Source of the DNA: Rhizobium leguminosarum
Lineage (GTDB): Bacteria > Pseudomonadota > Alphaproteobacteria > Rhizobiales > Rhizobiaceae
Direction: 5' to 3'
Assembly (NCBI RefSeq): GCF_017876795.1
Contig: NZ_JAGIOR010000001.1
Coordinates: 3,994,501-4,058,500 of the forward strand
DNA length: 64,000 nucleotides
A program made the position numbers and the translations under genes. This document shows positions 27,007 to 37,372 of this stretch, in pieces. The notes beneath the pieces were generated by a model. The model ran no database searches. It was not told where the DNA came from and worked only from the letters and a program-made list of their open reading frames with translations. Position 1 is the first letter of the stretch. Each line of letters begins with the position of its first letter.

Positions 27007-28496
27007 CAGGCTTCATAATGGGCGCGAACGAGCTCGTCGAGCAGGCGCACACCAAATCCGGAACCCCAGGACTGGTTGATCTCATCCTGCGGCGAGCCCA
27101 TCGCCGTGCCGGCGATATCGAGATGCGCCCAGGGCGTGTCCTGGACAAAGCGCTTGATGAAATGCGCCGCGGTGATCGAGCCGGCCTGGCGGCCGCCGGT
27201 GTTCTTCATGTCGGCGAACTTGCTGTCGATCAGCTTGTCATAGTCCTTGCCGAGCGGCATGCGCCAGAGCTTCTCGTTTGTGGAAAGGCCGGCTGCCGTC
27301 AGTTGGGCGGAAAGCTGGTCGTCATTGGAGAACAGGCCGGCATGCACACTGCCGAGCGCCACGACGATAGCGCCGGTCAGCGTTGCGAGATTGATCATGA
27401 ACTGCGGCTTGAAACGATCGTTGCAATACCAGAGGGCATCACACAGCACGAGGCGGCCTTCAGCATCGGTATTGATCACCTCGATCGTCTGGCCGGACAT
27501 CGAGGTGACGATATCACCCGGACGCTGGGCGTTGCCGTCAGGCATGTTCTCGACCAGGCCTATAATGCCGATGGCATTGACGGCGGCCTTGCGGGCGGCG
27601 AGCACATGCATGAGGCCGGTGACGGCTGCGGCACCGCCCATATCGCCCTTCATGTCCTCCATGCCCGCGGCCGGCTTGATCGAAATGCCGCCGGTATCGA
27701 AGACGACACCCTTGCCGATGAAGGCGATGGGACGATCCTTGCCCTTGCCGCCCTTCCACTGCATGACCGCCAGGCGCGGCGGACGCACGGAGCCCTGGGC
27801 GACGCCGAGAAGGGCGCCCATACCGAGGCGGCGCATTTCCTTCTCCGTCAGGATTTCCACTTCGACGCCCAGCTTTTCCAGCTCTTTCGCTTTAGCGGCG
27901 AACTCGACGGGGCCGAGCACGTTCGGTGGTTCGTTGACGAGGTCACGGGCAAGATTGACGCCGCCGGCAATCGCTTCGGAATCGGAAAACGCCTTCTTGG
28001 CACCATTCGGATCGGCGGTGACGATCGTCACCTTGACGGATTTTGCCGCCTTTTCCTCGTCGTCACTCTTCTTCGTCTTGTAGGTATCGAAGCTATAGGC
28101 GCGCAACAGCATGCCGAGCGCGAAATCGGCGGCTGCCCGCGCGCTCGTCTCGAGACCAGGCACGTCGATGAAGACGGCGGCCTTGTCGGTATTCTTGATT
28201 CTCGCTGCCGCAATACCGCCGGCCTTCAGCCAGTCATGGGCGGTGAGGTCGGCGGCCTTGCCAAGCCCGATGACGACGATGCGCTCAACGGGTGCGCCTT
28301 CGGGGGCGACAATATCAAGTGCGCTCATGGATTTCGCGGAGAATCGGGCGATCCTGGCAGCCTTGGCGACAACACCTGCCGGATCGACCGTTTCAGTGCC
28401 TGCGGCGCTGTCGGCCTCGGCAGTCTTCAACAGGATCGCCAGGCCGCCAGTGAGTTTTGCCGATTTTGAGAATGAAATTTCGAACTTTGCTGACAT
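27006..28496 (-). CDS. pepA: Leucyl aminopeptidase (M17, cytosol aminopeptidase)
   Basis: PepA removes N-terminal residues from peptides with a two-metal site. The 496-residue protein carries the M17 signature NTDAEGRL in its C-terminal half, plus the metal-ligand stretches [10 protein letters not shown] and MKGDMGGAA. The N-terminal domain is typical of the family. The open frame runs upstream to 28577, but ATG 28496 has GGAGA before it and matches the family start. It is the first gene of the pepA-holC unit. Confidence 0.95.
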   Translation of the reverse strand: MSAKFEISFSKSAKLTGGLAILLKTAEADSAAGTETVDPAGVVAKAARIARFSAKSMSALDIVAPEGAPVERIVVIGLGKAADLTAHDWLKAGGIAAARIKNTDKAAVFIDVPGLETSARAAADFALGMLLRAYSFDTYKTKKSDDEEKAAKSVKVTIVTADPNGAKKAFSDSEAIAGGVNLARDLVNEPPNVLGPVEFAAKAKELEKLGVEVEILTEKEMRRLGMGALLGVAQGSVRPPRLAVMQWKGGKGKDRPIAFIGKGVVFDTGGISIKPAAGMEDMKGDMGGAAAVTGLMHVLAARKAAVNAIGIIGLVENMPDGNAQRPGDIVTSMSGQTIEVINTDAEGRLVLCDALWYCNDRFKPQFMINLATLTGAIVVALGSVHAGLFSNDDQLSAQLTAAGLSTNEKLWRMPLGKDYDKLIDSKFADMKNTGGRQAGSITAAHFIKRFVQDTPWAHLDIAGTAMGSPQDEINQSWGSGFGVRLLDELVRAHYEA

Positions 28497-28638
28497 GTCT
28501 TCTCCGCTGGGATTCTTTGAAATCCGTCCGTGGCGGATAATTTCGCGTTTGACGGGTCTGTCAATGGCTTGCGACAATTGTTATGGTCACCCGCGGCCAT
28601 CAGGCCTTCGTGTTTCGTCAGTTTCGTAGATATTCGCG

Positions 28639-29412
28639 TTGACAATTTTTTCGAAAAATCGATGGCGGAGCCAATCAATCCGCCTGCCGAAAACGACTTT
28701 CGGTGCATTCATGCTGCTGTTCTGGACGTGGTGGGCGCTGCTTGTCGTCTTCCGCGCCTTCCCCGGGATAGACATCTATTTTTCCCAGCTTTTTTTCGTA
28801 CGTGCAGATTGCGACGCGGCTGCCGTCGCCGGCAGCATTTGCGGCGGCTTTCCCTATCGCGACTCGGGCAACTTCGACTTTCTGCGTACCGTCTTCTTCC
28901 GCCTGCCCTATGTCGTAGCGATCGTGATGGTGTGGAAACTCATCGAATGCCATCAGCAGCATGGCGCAACCTTCAATGCCGAACGGGCGCGCAAACTGAA
29001 CGTCGCGCTCGGAACGCTGCTGATCGGACCGGTGCTGCTCGTCAATGTCATCCTGAAGGAACATTGGGGGCGGCCGCGGCCGATACAGACGGACATTTTT
29101 GGCGGTGCCCTGCATTTCGTCGAGGCCGGTTCGCTTGCCGGAAAATGCGTTTCGAACTGCTCGTTCATCTCAGGCGAGGCCGCGGGCGCCGGTTGGCTTT
29201 TCTGCCTTCTGCTGTTCGTTCCAAAATCCCTGCGTTATGCGCTGGCAGCACCCGTGGCGGCAATCTCGATCCTCACTCCGGCGATGCGGCTATCCTTCGG
29301 CGCGCACTACCTCTCCGACGTCGTTCTCGGATGGCTTTCGTCGCTTGTCGTCTTCGCCGCGTTGCTGGCATTAACTGAGTCGCAACAGCATCGAAAAAAT
29401 TCTGAAAATTGA
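28639..29412 (+). CDS. PAP2-family membrane phosphatase
   Basis: This protein of about 257 residues has five or six hydrophobic segments and the three PAP2 motifs: KEHWGRPRP (KxxxxxxRP), SFISGEAAG (the usual PSGH, here SGE) and RLSFGAHYLSD (RxxxxxHxxxD with the nucleophilic His). The Cys-x3-Cys before the SGE (CVSNC) and the SGE variant recall rhizobial LpxF-like lipid A phosphatases, but that is a weak recollection. The start is uncertain: a TTG at 28639 without a ribosome-binding site, or ATG 28711 just inside the first membrane segment. It lies directly before the LPS-export operon. Confidence 0.8.
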   Translation: MTIFSKNRWRSQSIRLPKTTFGAFMLLFWTWWALLVVFRAFPGIDIYFSQLFFVRADCDAAAVAGSICGGFPYRDSGNFDFLRTVFFRLPYVVAIVMVWKLIECHQQHGATFNAERARKLNVALGTLLIGPVLLVNVILKEHWGRPRPIQTDIFGGALHFVEAGSLAGKCVSNCSFISGEAAGAGWLFCLLLFVPKSLRYALAAPVAAISILTPAMRLSFGAHYLSDVVLGWLSSLVVFAALLALTESQQHRKNSEN

Positions 29413-29512
29413 ATGAATTTTTGACACCAGCTTGTCGCAAAAGCGCGACAAAGAGCGTAGAGGGATTCTCCCGCAAAGCCGTTTGGGCGTGCAGGTGCTT
29501 TCAAGGGCAGGC

Positions 29513-30694
29513 ATGAAATTACTCGAGACATACATATTGCGGCGCGTCGGCCAGATGTTTCTCGTGGCGCTCCTGCCCGTTCTGGCGATCATCTGGACGA
29601 CTCAGGTTTTGCAGCGCATCAATCTGGTCACCGATAGCGGCCAGTCGATCGGCTCGTTCGCCAAGCTCGCCACGATGATCCTGCCGTCGATCATTCCCGT
29701 CGTCCTGCCCTTCGCCCTCGTTATCGCGATCACCCAGACGCTGACGACGATGAACAACGATTCCGAGCTCACCGTCATCGACGCGGCAGGGGCGCGGCGC
29801 AGTGTGCTGATCCGCCCGATCCTGCTGCTTGCCGCCGTCGTCAGCGTCTTTTCCTTCTTTGTCGACAACGTCGTCGAGCCGCGTGCAAAAACCGTCGTGC
29901 GCCAGATGATTGCCGAGACCTACGCCGACCTGCTGTCTTCGGTGATCGAAGAAAAGACCTTCCGCAAGCTTGATGAAGGTCTCTATGTGCAGATCTCGAA
30001 GCGGATGGCCGGCCGCATGCTGAAGGGCCTTTTCGTCGCCGATGAGCGCGACCCCGCCTACGAGCTGATCTATTATGCGAAGGAAGGCGCTGTCGACGAT
30101 ACGGGCACGACGCTGATCATGCATGAGGGTGAAGTGCATCGCAAAACGCCCGATGGCAATGTCTCGGTCATCAATTTCGATTCCTATTCCTTCGACCTCT
30201 CGGACATGACGGAGAACCGCGGCCAGGCGACGTTGCGCGCCAGCGACCGTGACCTGTGGTTCCTGATCAATCCGGATCCGGCCGACAAGGATTATACGAT
30301 CCGACCGCAGAGCTACCGCGCCGAACTGCATCGCCGGCTGACGGACTGGATCCTGCCTGTCGTCTTTGCCCTGTTTTCGCTGGCGATCGCCGGAGATGCG
30401 CGCTCGCACCGCGAAGCGCGGTTGCATCCGATGGTGAGCGCGCTCGCCTATGCCTTCGCGCTGCGATGGGCGGCGTTCTACGCGGCCAATCAGATCGACA
30501 CCGACCCTGAATATATCGTCGTTCTCTATGCCATACCGATCGTCAGCGGCATTATCTCGATCGCCTTCCTCGGCTTGCACAAACGACTGGCCATCCCTTC
30601 GTTCATCCGGGACCGGATTTCGTCTTTCTGTAGGCGGGGGCAGGAAAGGCTGCTTGCCGCGGCCGGCAGGACCGGCGGGGATACGGCCCAATGA
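29513..30694 (+). CDS. lptF: LPS export ABC transporter permease LptF
   Basis: LptF and LptG form the membrane part of the LptB2FG engine that extracts LPS from the inner membrane. The 393-residue protein begins MKLLETYILRRV and has three N-terminal membrane helices, a periplasmic beta-jellyroll (about 130-270) and three C-terminal helices, typical of the YjgP/YjgQ family. The ATG at 29513 matches the family start; the open frame continues upstream without homology. The stop overlaps the lptG start by four bases. Confidence 0.93.
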   Translation: MKLLETYILRRVGQMFLVALLPVLAIIWTTQVLQRINLVTDSGQSIGSFAKLATMILPSIIPVVLPFALVIAITQTLTTMNNDSELTVIDAAGARRSVLIRPILLLAAVVSVFSFFVDNVVEPRAKTVVRQMIAETYADLLSSVIEEKTFRKLDEGLYVQISKRMAGRMLKGLFVADERDPAYELIYYAKEGAVDDTGTTLIMHEGEVHRKTPDGNVSVINFDSYSFDLSDMTENRGQATLRASDRDLWFLINPDPADKDYTIRPQSYRAELHRRLTDWILPVVFALFSLAIAGDARSHREARLHPMVSALAYAFALRWAAFYAANQIDTDPEYIVVLYAIPIVSGIISIAFLGLHKRLAIPSFIRDRISSFCRRGQERLLAAAGRTGGDTAQ

Positions 30695-31779
30695 TATTCG
30701 GGACATTGTCGCGTTATTTCTTTCGCCGCTACCTGGTGACGATGGGCTGGTTCCTGATCGGCGTCTCGGCGATTTCTTTCCTCCTCGACTTCAGCGAGAC
30801 GGCGGGCCGCATGTCCGGCCTGCCCGGCTACACGATCGGCGGCGGCATCCTGATGACCGCCGTGCGCCTGCCGCTCATCCTGCAGCAGACGGTACCCTTC
30901 ATCGCGCTGTTCGTCGGCATGACCGTGCTGATCGGGCTCAACCGCAAATATGAGCTGGTCGTCACGCGCGCAGCCGGTATTTCGGTCTGGCAGTTCATGT
31001 TTCCGTTCATCGCCGGCTCGCTGCTGCTTGGCCTGCTGACGATGACGGCGCTTAATCCGCTTGCCGCCTGGGGACAACGCCAGGCGCTGCTCGTTGAATC
31101 GGACTGGCGCGGCGAGAACGCGGTTCTGCGCAAGGCGCCGCAGATTCCGTGGCTGCGCCAGATCAGTGGCCGGGACGATGTTATCATCGGCGCCCAGACG
31201 GTTCAGGAGAACGGAACTAAGCTGATCGACGCCGTACTGATCCATTTCGATTCAAGCGGTCAGGTCATTCTGAGACAGGACGCCGCGACGGCAAAATTGG
31301 AAGATGGTTACTGGCAACTTAACAACGTTGTCGAGCGCAAGCCTGGCGAAATCCCCGTGCGTAAAGCTTCGGTTCAACTTCGCACCAATCTGAAACAGGA
31401 CTTCATCCAGGAGCGGCTGACAGCGCCGGAAACAATTGGTTTCTTTGACCTTTCCAACCGCATCGCCGCGGCCAAATCCTTCGGTATCTCGACCAAGACG
31501 CTGGAGACGCAATTCAACTCCCTGTTGTCCCAGCCTTTGCTGCTGGTGGCGATGACTTTCATTGCTGCAACAGTGTCTTTAAAATTTAGCCGGTTCAACC
31601 AATCCCGCTCCGTGATTCTGGGTGGCATCCTTTCGGGCTTCATGCTTTATGTCATCACCGTGCTTGTAAAGGCATTCGGAAGCAGTGGAGTTGTGCCCCC
31701 CTTCGTGGCGACGTGGATACCGGTGATCGTCGCGCTGGCTTTGGGTGCGACAATTCTGCTTCATCAGGAGGACGGCTAG
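30691..31779 (+). CDS. lptG: LPS export ABC transporter permease LptG
   Basis: This is the second permease of the LptBFG complex, 362 residues, with the same helix-jellyroll-helix plan as LptF (first helix FLIGVSAISFLLDFSE, last helices FVATWIPVIVALALG). It overlaps lptF by ATGA and its TAG stop overlaps the lptD GTG start, so lptF-lptG-lptD are coupled. Functional assignment follows from family and operon. Confidence 0.93.
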   Translation: MIFGTLSRYFFRRYLVTMGWFLIGVSAISFLLDFSETAGRMSGLPGYTIGGGILMTAVRLPLILQQTVPFIALFVGMTVLIGLNRKYELVVTRAAGISVWQFMFPFIAGSLLLGLLTMTALNPLAAWGQRQALLVESDWRGENAVLRKAPQIPWLRQISGRDDVIIGAQTVQENGTKLIDAVLIHFDSSGQVILRQDAATAKLEDGYWQLNNVVERKPGEIPVRKASVQLRTNLKQDFIQERLTAPETIGFFDLSNRIAAAKSFGISTKTLETQFNSLLSQPLLLVAMTFIAATVSLKFSRFNQSRSVILGGILSGFMLYVITVLVKAFGSSGVVPPFVATWIPVIVALALGATILLHQEDG

Positions 31780-34106
31780 TGGCGGCAGGCGACCGCAAGT
31801 ATTTTAGTAAACAGTTGGTTGCCCTGCTCGTCGGTGCGACTCTATATTCATATTTCGGCAGCGCCCCGGTCTCCTACGGCCAGGTCAGCGCGCCCGACCA
31901 AACGATTGGAAAGAAAATTCCTGCAGAGGCCAAGCTTCTGCTTTCGGCCAATGAACTCCTCTATAACCGTGACGCCGATCTGGTGTCGGCGGTTGGCGGC
32001 GTGCAGATCAACTATGCCGGCTACAAAATGGTCGCGCAGAAGGTCGAGTACAATCAGAAGACCGGCCGGATGATGGCGCTCGGCAATGTCGAGCTGGTCA
32101 GCCCCGACGGCAACCGCATCTATGCCGACAACCTTGACGTGACCGACAATTTCGCCGACGGGTTCTTGAACTCGCTGCGCATTGAAACCGCCGACAATAC
32201 CCGTATCGTCGCCGAAAGCGGCCAGCGCGTCGGCGGCACGATGATGATTCTCAACAAGGGCGTCTACACCGCCTGCCTTCCCTGCGCCGAAGATCCGAAG
32301 CGCGCGCCGTTCTGGCAGGTCAAGGCCAAGCGCGTGATCCAGAACGGCGTGACGCATACGATCCGTCTGGAGAGGGCTCGCTTCGAGCTGCTCGGTCATC
32401 CGATCGCCTTCCTGCCATTCATCGAAGTTCCCGACAATACGGTGAAGCGCAAATCGGGCTTTCTCTTCCCGACGATGAGCCTGTCGCAGAATCTCGGCTT
32501 CGGTCTTTCCGTTCCATATTACTATGTGATCTCGCCGAGCATGGACGCGACGGTCACCGGCACCGGCTACACCGCCCAGGGCTTCCTCGTCGAAGGCGAA
32601 TTCCGCCAGCGCTTCGAAAATGGCACGCATATCCTGCGCGTCGCCGGCATAGACCAGGCTAAGCCGGACAATTTCAGCTCCGGCACCAGCGATGCCGAAG
32701 CCAGTCAGCGTGGCATGGTGGCCTCGAAAGCCGAATTCCGCATCAATCCGCGCTGGACGTTCGGCTGGGACGTCATGATGCAGAGCGACAACAATTTCTC
32801 GAAAACTTACAAGCTGCGGGACTTCACCGCCACGGATCGCACCAACCAGATCTACCTGACAGGACTTGGCAAACGCAATTATTTCGACATGCGGGCGTTC
32901 TATTTCGACGTCCAGGATGCCGATCGGACGAACACGGCCGAAAAACAGCAGGCGATCGTCTATCCCTCGCTCGACTATCACTATGTGGCGCCGCAGCCGC
33001 TTGCCGGCGGCGAACTGTCGGCTGATGTCAACCTGACGAATATTTCGCGCACCCATGACGACTTTTATACCGTCGACGGATTCGAGCGCTTCCGCGGCCT
33101 GAAGGGCCAGACGTCGCGACTGACCACCGAGCTGCAGTGGAAGCGCACCTACGTCACGCCGACCGGCCTGGTCATCACGCCACTGCTGGCCGCGCGCGGC
33201 GACGCCTTCGCGCTGAATATGGACGACCCCACAGGTTACACCGGCAACTACAGCGACGACAATTCCGCCACCCGCTCGATGTTCACCGCCGGGCTGGAGA
33301 TGCGTTATCCGATCCTGATGACGACGGATAACAGCACCCATATCCTCGAGCCGATCGCGCAGATCTATGCCCGCCCCGACGAGCAGCTCGCAGGCCGCCT
33401 GCCGAACGAAGATGCGCAGAGCTTCGTCTTCGACGCCACCTCACTGTTCGACCGCGACAAATTCTCGGGCTACGACCGCGTCGAAGGTGGCACCCGCGCC
33501 AATCTCGGCGTCCAGTACACCGGTACGTTCGACAGCGGTTACAAGCTGCACGGCATCTTCGGCCAGTCTTATCAGATCGCCGGCCAGAACTCGTTTGCCA
33601 CCGATGATCTTGTCAATGTCGGCGCGGATTCGGGCCTTGAAACCACTCGCTCCGACTATGTCGGCCTCGGCGGCATCGAGACACCGTTCGGCGTTTCCGT
33701 GACGGGCTCGTACAGGCTCGACGAGAAGAATTTCGAGTTCCGCCGCGGCGACCTGACGACGGCCTACCAGAACGACACCTTCTCCACGCAGATGACCTTC
33801 ACCCATCTCAGCGCCCAGCCGGAATATGGCTTTGCCGAAGACAATGACGAGCTCCAGACCAGCAGCAGAATCAAGTTCAAGGATTACTGGTCGATTTTCG
33901 GCGGCATCGCCTGGGATCTGAACAATGATGTGATCAGCCGGCGGACGCTTGGCCTGTCCTATGACGACGAATGCACGATCTTCACGATTGCGTATACCGA
34001 CAGCAGGGATTCCGGCGACGAGACGGCAAGCGACTGGACGATCGGCGCACGGCTGACCTTCCGCACGCTCGGCGACATCAAGATCGGCACAGATACCCTC
34101 CAGTGA
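31779..34106 (+). CDS. lptD: LPS-assembly protein LptD (OstA/Imp)
   Basis: LptD is the outer-membrane barrel that places LPS on the cell surface. The 775-residue protein has a signal peptide (LVALLVGATLYSYFG), an N-terminal OstA jellyroll (about 45-160) and a large C-terminal barrel. Cysteines in TACLPCAED and DDECTIF could form the family's disulfides. The start is a GTG at 31779 with AGGAGG seven bases before it; it overlaps the lptG stop (TAGTG). Rhizobial LptD assembles the very-long-chain-fatty-acid lipid A. Confidence 0.95.
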   Translation: MAAGDRKYFSKQLVALLVGATLYSYFGSAPVSYGQVSAPDQTIGKKIPAEAKLLLSANELLYNRDADLVSAVGGVQINYAGYKMVAQKVEYNQKTGRMMALGNVELVSPDGNRIYADNLDVTDNFADGFLNSLRIETADNTRIVAESGQRVGGTMMILNKGVYTACLPCAEDPKRAPFWQVKAKRVIQNGVTHTIRLERARFELLGHPIAFLPFIEVPDNTVKRKSGFLFPTMSLSQNLGFGLSVPYYYVISPSMDATVTGTGYTAQGFLVEGEFRQRFENGTHILRVAGIDQAKPDNFSSGTSDAEASQRGMVASKAEFRINPRWTFGWDVMMQSDNNFSKTYKLRDFTATDRTNQIYLTGLGKRNYFDMRAFYFDVQDADRTNTAEKQQAIVYPSLDYHYVAPQPLAGGELSADVNLTNISRTHDDFYTVDGFERFRGLKGQTSRLTTELQWKRTYVTPTGLVITPLLAARGDAFALNMDDPTGYTGNYSDDNSATRSMFTAGLEMRYPILMTTDNSTHILEPIAQIYARPDEQLAGRLPNEDAQSFVFDATSLFDRDKFSGYDRVEGGTRANLGVQYTGTFDSGYKLHGIFGQSYQIAGQNSFATDDLVNVGADSGLETTRSDYVGLGGIETPFGVSVTGSYRLDEKNFEFRRGDLTTAYQNDTFSTQMTFTHLSAQPEYGFAEDNDELQTSSRIKFKDYWSIFGGIAWDLNNDVISRRTLGLSYDDECTIFTIAYTDSRDSGDETASDWTIGARLTFRTLGDIKIGTDTLQ

Positions 34107-34294
34107 TGGGCGGCCGGCGCAAACATGGCCTGAAGCCATTCTTTCGCCGTAAGCCTGTGCAGGACATTGCCGCCAGTCGATATCTGAGGCATAGGGGATT
34201 CGCGCCGTGATGGAAGCGAATGTCCGCGTGTCTCGCACTGTGGTAAGAACGCCGCGAACAACGTCTCGCGGCGCTATCGGGAGGTCAACAACAG

Positions 34295-35239
34295 ATGATT
34301 GACGCAAAAAAAGCTATAACCACGTTCCTCGCCGGGGCAGCGCTTGCCTTGCTGACGGGTGTTGCCGCTCCAGCGCTTGCAGCAAGTGAGGTCAAGGCCG
34401 TGGTGAACGGCACCGCCATTACCAGCGGCGATGTCGCCAAGCGCCAGGCCTTTATGCGCCTGCAGCATTCGAAGGCCGATGCCAAAGCTGCCGAGGAGCA
34501 ATTGATCGACGAGGCGCTCAAGCGCCAGGAGGTTTCCCGAGTCCACATGTCGGTTTCGCAGCAGGATGTCGACGCGTCTTTTGCCCGTTTTTCGAGCGGC
34601 AACAAGCTTTCCGTCGAGCAGATGTCGCAGATCCTCGATCGCGCCGGCGTTGGCGTCGACCATTTCAAGGGTTTCATCGCCATACAGATGAGCTGGCCGC
34701 GGGTCGTCAACGCGCGCTACGGTTCGACCTCGCGGCTGTCGAACTACGATCTCGTCTCGCGCATGATGCAGAACAACAAGCAGAAGCCGGTGACGACCGA
34801 ATATATGCTGCAACAGATCATCTTCGTCATTCCGCAAGCCAAGCGCAACGCCATCACCGGCAAGCGCAAGGGCGAGGCCGAGGCGTCACGCTCGAAGTTT
34901 CCGGGCTGCGATCAGGCAAAGGTCTATGCCGCAACGATGCGCGACGTTTCCGTGCGCGATCTCGGCCGCATGCTTGCGCCTGAGATCCCGCCGGAATGGA
35001 AGCCACTGGTCGAGCAGGCGAAAGGTAATACGACAGGGACCCGCGTCACCGACAAGGGCGTCGAATATCTGGCAATCTGCAGCCAGCGTCAGGTTTCCGA
35101 CGACCAGGCGGCCGAAATGGTGTTCCGCCAGGAAGATCTCGGCAAGTCCAAGGCCGACAAAGACGCCAGCCCGGAAAACGATAACAGCAAGAAGTATCTG
35201 GATGAACTGCGCAAAAAGGCGCAGATCGCCTATCGCTGA
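34295..35239 (+). CDS. SurA-like periplasmic chaperone
   Basis: The 314-residue protein has a signal peptide (cleavage near ALA-AS) and a SurA N-terminal chaperone domain (EVKAVVNGTAITSGDVAKRQ). No intact parvulin PPIase domain with its usual motifs is visible, so it is probably a chaperone rather than an isomerase. Position between lptD and pdxA is the classical surA site; SurA helps LptD and other barrels fold. The C-terminal 30 residues are highly charged. Confidence 0.85.
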   Translation: MIDAKKAITTFLAGAALALLTGVAAPALAASEVKAVVNGTAITSGDVAKRQAFMRLQHSKADAKAAEEQLIDEALKRQEVSRVHMSVSQQDVDASFARFSSGNKLSVEQMSQILDRAGVGVDHFKGFIAIQMSWPRVVNARYGSTSRLSNYDLVSRMMQNNKQKPVTTEYMLQQIIFVIPQAKRNAITGKRKGEAEASRSKFPGCDQAKVYAATMRDVSVRDLGRMLAPEIPPEWKPLVEQAKGNTTGTRVTDKGVEYLAICSQRQVSDDQAAEMVFRQEDLGKSKADKDASPENDNSKKYLDELRKKAQIAYR

Positions 35240-35245
35240 CCGACG

Positions 35246-36274
35246 ATGGCGATACCGTTTTCGCGACCGCTTGCGCTGAGCCAGGGCGACCCCGCCGGCA
35301 TCGGTCCGGATGTTACGCTGATGGCCTGGCTCCGGCGGCGTGAACTCGGGCTGCCGCCTTTCTTCCTGATCGGCGATCCCGATGTATTGGCGTTGCGAGC
35401 ACGCCAGCTCAACCTTTCGGTTTCGATCCGCGAGACGGACAAGGCCAGCGAGGCCGCTGGCCTGTTTGTCGACGCGCTGCCCGTCATGACAGTGCCTGCC
35501 GGTATCGAAGTGGTGGCTGGCGAGCCGCATGTGGCAACGGCGAAGGGCACGATCGCTGCGATCGAGAAAGCGGTCTCGCTTGTCATCGACGGCGAGGCGC
35601 TCGCGGTCGTTACCAACCCGATCTCCAAATCAGTGCTTTACGAGGCAGGTTTCCGGTTTCCCGGCCATACCGAATTTCTCGCCGATCTCGCCGCCAGGGC
35701 GACCGGCAGACCGGTAACGCCTGTCATGATGCTGTCAGGACCAAAACTCCGGGCCATCCCCGTGACCATCCACATTCCGGTTCGAGACGTGCCGCAGGCG
35801 CTGACCGGCGAACTGATCGTGGAGACCTGCCGGATCGCCCATGAAGACCTGAGGCAGCGCTTCGGCATCGCGGCGCCGCGGCTCGCCGTTGCCGGCCTCA
35901 ACCCGCATGCGGGCGAAGGCGGGACGATCGGCAAGGAGGACGAGCATGTCATCCGCCCGGCGATCGAGCGCCTGCGCGACGAGGGCATCGATGCGATCGG
36001 CCCCCTGCCCGCCGATACGATGTTCCATGACGAGGCGCGGGCGCGATATGACGTCGCTGTCTGCATGTATCACGATCAGGCGCTGATCCCGGCCAAGGCG
36101 CTGGGTTTCGACGACAGCGTCAACGTGACGCTCGGGCTTCCCTTCGTGCGCACCTCGCCGGATCACGGTACCGCTTTCGGCATTGCCGGCAAGGGACTGG
36201 CGCGCGAGCAGAGCCTCGTTGCGGCGCTGAAGCTTGCCGCCCAGCTCGGCCGCAGCGCGGAAGGCCGCCGCTGA
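35246..36274 (+). CDS. pdxA: 4-hydroxythreonine-4-phosphate dehydrogenase
   Basis: PdxA oxidises 4-phosphohydroxy-L-threonine in the DXP-dependent pyridoxal phosphate pathway. The 342-residue protein shows [13 protein letters not shown] at the N-terminus, the metal-binding histidines (FPGHTEFL and [10 protein letters not shown]) and [10 protein letters not shown] near the end. It follows surA by six bases and overlaps rsmA by one base (TGATG). Confidence 0.96.
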   Translation: MAIPFSRPLALSQGDPAGIGPDVTLMAWLRRRELGLPPFFLIGDPDVLALRARQLNLSVSIRETDKASEAAGLFVDALPVMTVPAGIEVVAGEPHVATAKGTIAAIEKAVSLVIDGEALAVVTNPISKSVLYEAGFRFPGHTEFLADLAARATGRPVTPVMMLSGPKLRAIPVTIHIPVRDVPQALTGELIVETCRIAHEDLRQRFGIAAPRLAVAGLNPHAGEGGTIGKEDEHVIRPAIERLRDEGIDAIGPLPADTMFHDEARARYDVAVCMYHDQALIPAKALGFDDSVNVTLGLPFVRTSPDHGTAFGIAGKGLAREQSLVAALKLAAQLGRSAEGRR

Positions 36275-37134
36275 TGGCAGCACTCGATGGCCTGCCGCCG
36301 CTTCGCGACGTCATCCAGCGTCACGGCCTCGACGCGCGCAAGGCGCTCGGGCAGAACTTTCTGCTCGACCTCAACCTCACGCAGAAGATCGCCCGGACGG
36401 CCGGCGCGCTCGAGGAGGCGACCGTCTTCGAGGTCGGCCCTGGCCCCGGCGGGCTGACGCGGGCGATCCTCGCGCTCGGCGCCAAGAAGGTTATCGCCAT
36501 CGAGCGGGATAGCCGCTGCCTGCCGGCACTCGCCGAGATCGCCGATCATTATCCCGGCCGGCTGGAGGTGATCGAAGGCGATGCGCTGAAGACCGATTTC
36601 GAGGCCTTGGCGCCGGAAGGCCCGATCAAGATCATTGCCAACCTGCCCTACAATGTCGGCACGCAGCTTTTGGTCAACTGGCTGCTGCCGAAAGCCTGGC
36701 CGCCATTCTGGCAGTCGCTGACGCTGATGTTTCAGAAGGAAGTCGGCGAGCGTATCGTCGCCTGCGAAGACGACGACCATTACGGCCGCCTCAGCGTGCT
36801 TTGCGGCTGGCGGACGGAGGCACGCATGGCCTTCGACGTGCCGCCGCAAGCCTTCACGCCGCCACCGAAGGTAACGTCGACGGTCGTGCATCTGACACCC
36901 CGCGAAACCCCCATCCCCTGCGCTGTCAGCAATCTGGAAAAGGTGACGCAGGCGGCCTTCGGCCAGCGTCGCAAGATGCTGCGTCAAAGCCTGAAACCGC
37001 TCGGCGGTGAGAGCCTGCTCGTCAAGGCCGGGATCGACCCGGCCCGGCGGGCAGAGACCCTGTCCGTCGAGGAATTCTGCCTTCTCGCAAACAGCTTAGT
37101 GATAACGAAGGCAAGCCGCGAAGTCGGCACCTAA
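36274..37134 (+). CDS. rsmA: 16S rRNA (A1518/A1519-N6,N6)-dimethyltransferase
   Basis: RsmA (KsgA) dimethylates two adjacent adenines in helix 45 of 16S rRNA late in small-subunit assembly. The 286-residue protein has ALGQNFLLD (24-32), the SAM-binding [12 protein letters not shown] and the catalytic NLPYN motif (about 128-132). Conserved company with pdxA, surA and lptD supports the call. A dispersed repeat begins at its stop codon. Confidence 0.96.
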   Translation: MAALDGLPPLRDVIQRHGLDARKALGQNFLLDLNLTQKIARTAGALEEATVFEVGPGPGGLTRAILALGAKKVIAIERDSRCLPALAEIADHYPGRLEVIEGDALKTDFEALAPEGPIKIIANLPYNVGTQLLVNWLLPKAWPPFWQSLTLMFQKEVGERIVACEDDDHYGRLSVLCGWRTEARMAFDVPPQAFTPPPKVTSTVVHLTPRETPIPCAVSNLEKVTQAAFGQRRKMLRQSLKPLGGESLLVKAGIDPARRAETLSVEEFCLLANSLVITKASREVGT

Positions 37135-37239
37135 AGCGTGTCGCGATCTTTCAGATTCGCTTGTCACGCTTTAGGTCTTTGTTTTTACGCATGTCTTTAT
37201 CGCAAAACCGCAGCACACTTTTGCGAGACATGCTCTAGA
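37133..37239 (+). repeat. Dispersed intergenic repeat, type A copy (long)
   Basis: It starts at the rsmA stop. The first half is AAGCGTGTCGCG...CACGCTTT, and the second half has GCATGTC...GACATGC around CGCAAAACCGCAGCACACTT. The full layout matches 59821-59920 and its 3-prime half matches 19161-19218, always downstream of a plus-strand gene. It may act as an mRNA 3-prime-end hairpin. Confidence 0.65.
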
Positions 37240-37372
37240 CTTGCCCTCGCACGGTTCTTGGAAGCCACGGCGAGAAAATGCCAAATGACCGGCTGTGGGC
37301 GACGGCTGCCGCAATTTCGGCAAGGAAATTCGGGGCGAATTCAGTTTCGGATGACTGGATGTTCATGCTGTT

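Noticed and set aside
28662..28720. ATG at 28662 (MAEPINPPAENDF) as the PAP2 phosphatase start with a frameshift
   Set aside because: It would need a frameshift, and the N-terminus is not conserved enough to prove it. The TTG or a later ATG in frame is simpler.
34106..34210. A 34-codon frame starting at the lptD stop (TGATG)
   Set aside because: It lacks a ribosome-binding site. The basic composition could arise by chance, and nothing supports expression.
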